A DNA stretch of 5,192 nucleotides, taken from the NCBI GenBank assembly GCA_964575675.1, contig CAZNRY010000216.1, positions 1-5,192 of the forward strand. Direction: 5' to 3'. Within the stretch, counting starts at the first letter, position 1, and each line of letters begins with the position of its first letter. This DNA is from CAZNRY01 sp964575675 (GTDB taxonomy: Bacteria; Eisenbacteria; RBG-16-71-46; CAIMUX01; VGJL01). Below are positions 5,036-5,192 of this stretch, one piece after another. The position numbers and the translations under genes were made by a program. A model generated the notes under the pieces. It searched no databases, was not told where the DNA came from, and saw only the letters and a program-made list of their open reading frames with translations.

Positions 5036-5137
5036 GGTCTGCTGTGAAGTATCGGCAGCCGTAACTTTCGGTCAAGAGGAAGGTTAGACCGGGCGGGATG
5101 CTACGCCGTGAAACGCGCTGAATAACTTATGCGGCGG

Positions 5138-5179
5138 CTGGCAGTCATGAGGTCGTCGGTTCGATCCCGTCCAGCTCCA
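5138..5179 (+). other. Attachment site: 3' fragment of tRNA-Ala(GGC)
   Basis: The segment reads as anticodon loop CTGGCAG (5138-5144, anticodon GGC), stem strand TCATG, variable AGGTC, T-stem GTCGG, T-loop TTCGATC, T-stem CCGTC, acceptor strand CAGCTCC and discriminator A5179. U at position 70 of the acceptor fits the G3-U70 identity pair of tRNA-Ala. The seven bases before it (GCGGCGG) do not complete the anticodon stem, and no D-arm or 5' acceptor strand is present, so this is not a functional gene. CCA is not encoded. Such fragments are left where an element recombines with a tRNA gene from the anticodon loop onward, as P4-type integrases do. The matching intact gene should lie at the other end of the element. 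Confidence 0.75.
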
Positions 5180-5192
5180 ATTCGATTGAAAG

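Larger units (their letters stand above)
4830..5137. other. Gene-free, repeat-rich region between integrase operon and tRNA fragment (putative att arm region)
   Basis: I find no credible gene in about 310 bases. The region holds the promoter and leader of the integrase operon plus many short repeats: CTGTTACCC at 4882-4890 and 4978-4986 (with related GTGTTACCC at 4893-4901), TGAAACGC at 5025-5032 and 5109-5116, and several inverted repeats listed separately. Clusters of short repeats next to an integrase and an attachment core usually mark arm-type binding sites for the integrase and its directionality factor. That assignment is inference here. Confidence 0.5.

Noticed and set aside
5090..5179. 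Intact tRNA gene
   Set aside because: No 5' acceptor strand, D-arm or 5' anticodon-stem strand is present upstream of 5138; only the 3' part exists.

Overview
This window looks like one end of a small integrative genetic element (a satellite-prophage-like or P4-type island, or an integrative plasmid) in a high-G+C bacterium. Every convincing gene lies on the minus strand. From right to left they are: an uncharacterised 91-residue protein, a P4-type tyrosine integrase, an uncharacterised 233-residue protein, a 108-base control gap, an AlpA-like helix-turn-helix regulator, a small uncharacterised protein, a DnaB_N/RecA-like replication ATPase, a CxxC/CxxC zinc-ribbon protein, and an HNH-type protein that runs off the left edge. 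The host cannot be named from this sequence. High G+C, abundant G/C-ending codons, and a tRNA-Ala 3' end that does not encode CCA fit several high-G+C lineages but single none out.

The right-hand 360 bases (4830-5192) hold no gene. They contain a 42-base segment (5138-5179) that reads as the 3' part of a tRNA-Ala with anticodon GGC, from the anticodon loop to the discriminator base, with no 5' half in front of it. This is the expected footprint of tRNA-targeted integration. The stretch between it and the integrase operon is dense in inverted and direct repeats, as expected for an integrase/excisionase binding region.

The genes form two tightly packed transcription units. Unit 1 (4829 to 2672) is small ORF, integrase, 233-residue ORF. 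Unit 2 (2563 to beyond base 1) is AlpA-like regulator, 75-residue ORF, replication ATPase, zinc-ribbon protein, HNH protein. Every junction inside a unit is a stop/start overlap: TAATG once, ATGA four times and GTGA once. This points to translational coupling and to co-inheritance as modules. The 108-base gap between the units holds a 13-bp perfect inverted repeat whose one arm contains the Shine-Dalgarno sequence of the AlpA-like gene, so the regulator, or a hairpin in its leader, probably sets expression of the replication unit.

The most unusual feature is a cluster of ten GGTGCG hexamers (eight on the plus strand, two on the minus) within 164 bases, directly downstream of the replication ATPase gene. 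I read it as a candidate iteron array and replication origin. It lies inside the reading frame of the zinc-ribbon protein, whose N-terminal half is correspondingly low-complexity and basic. I see no CRISPR array, insertion sequence, rRNA or recognisable defence cassette. Three proteins (91, 75 and 233 residues) have no function I can recognise.
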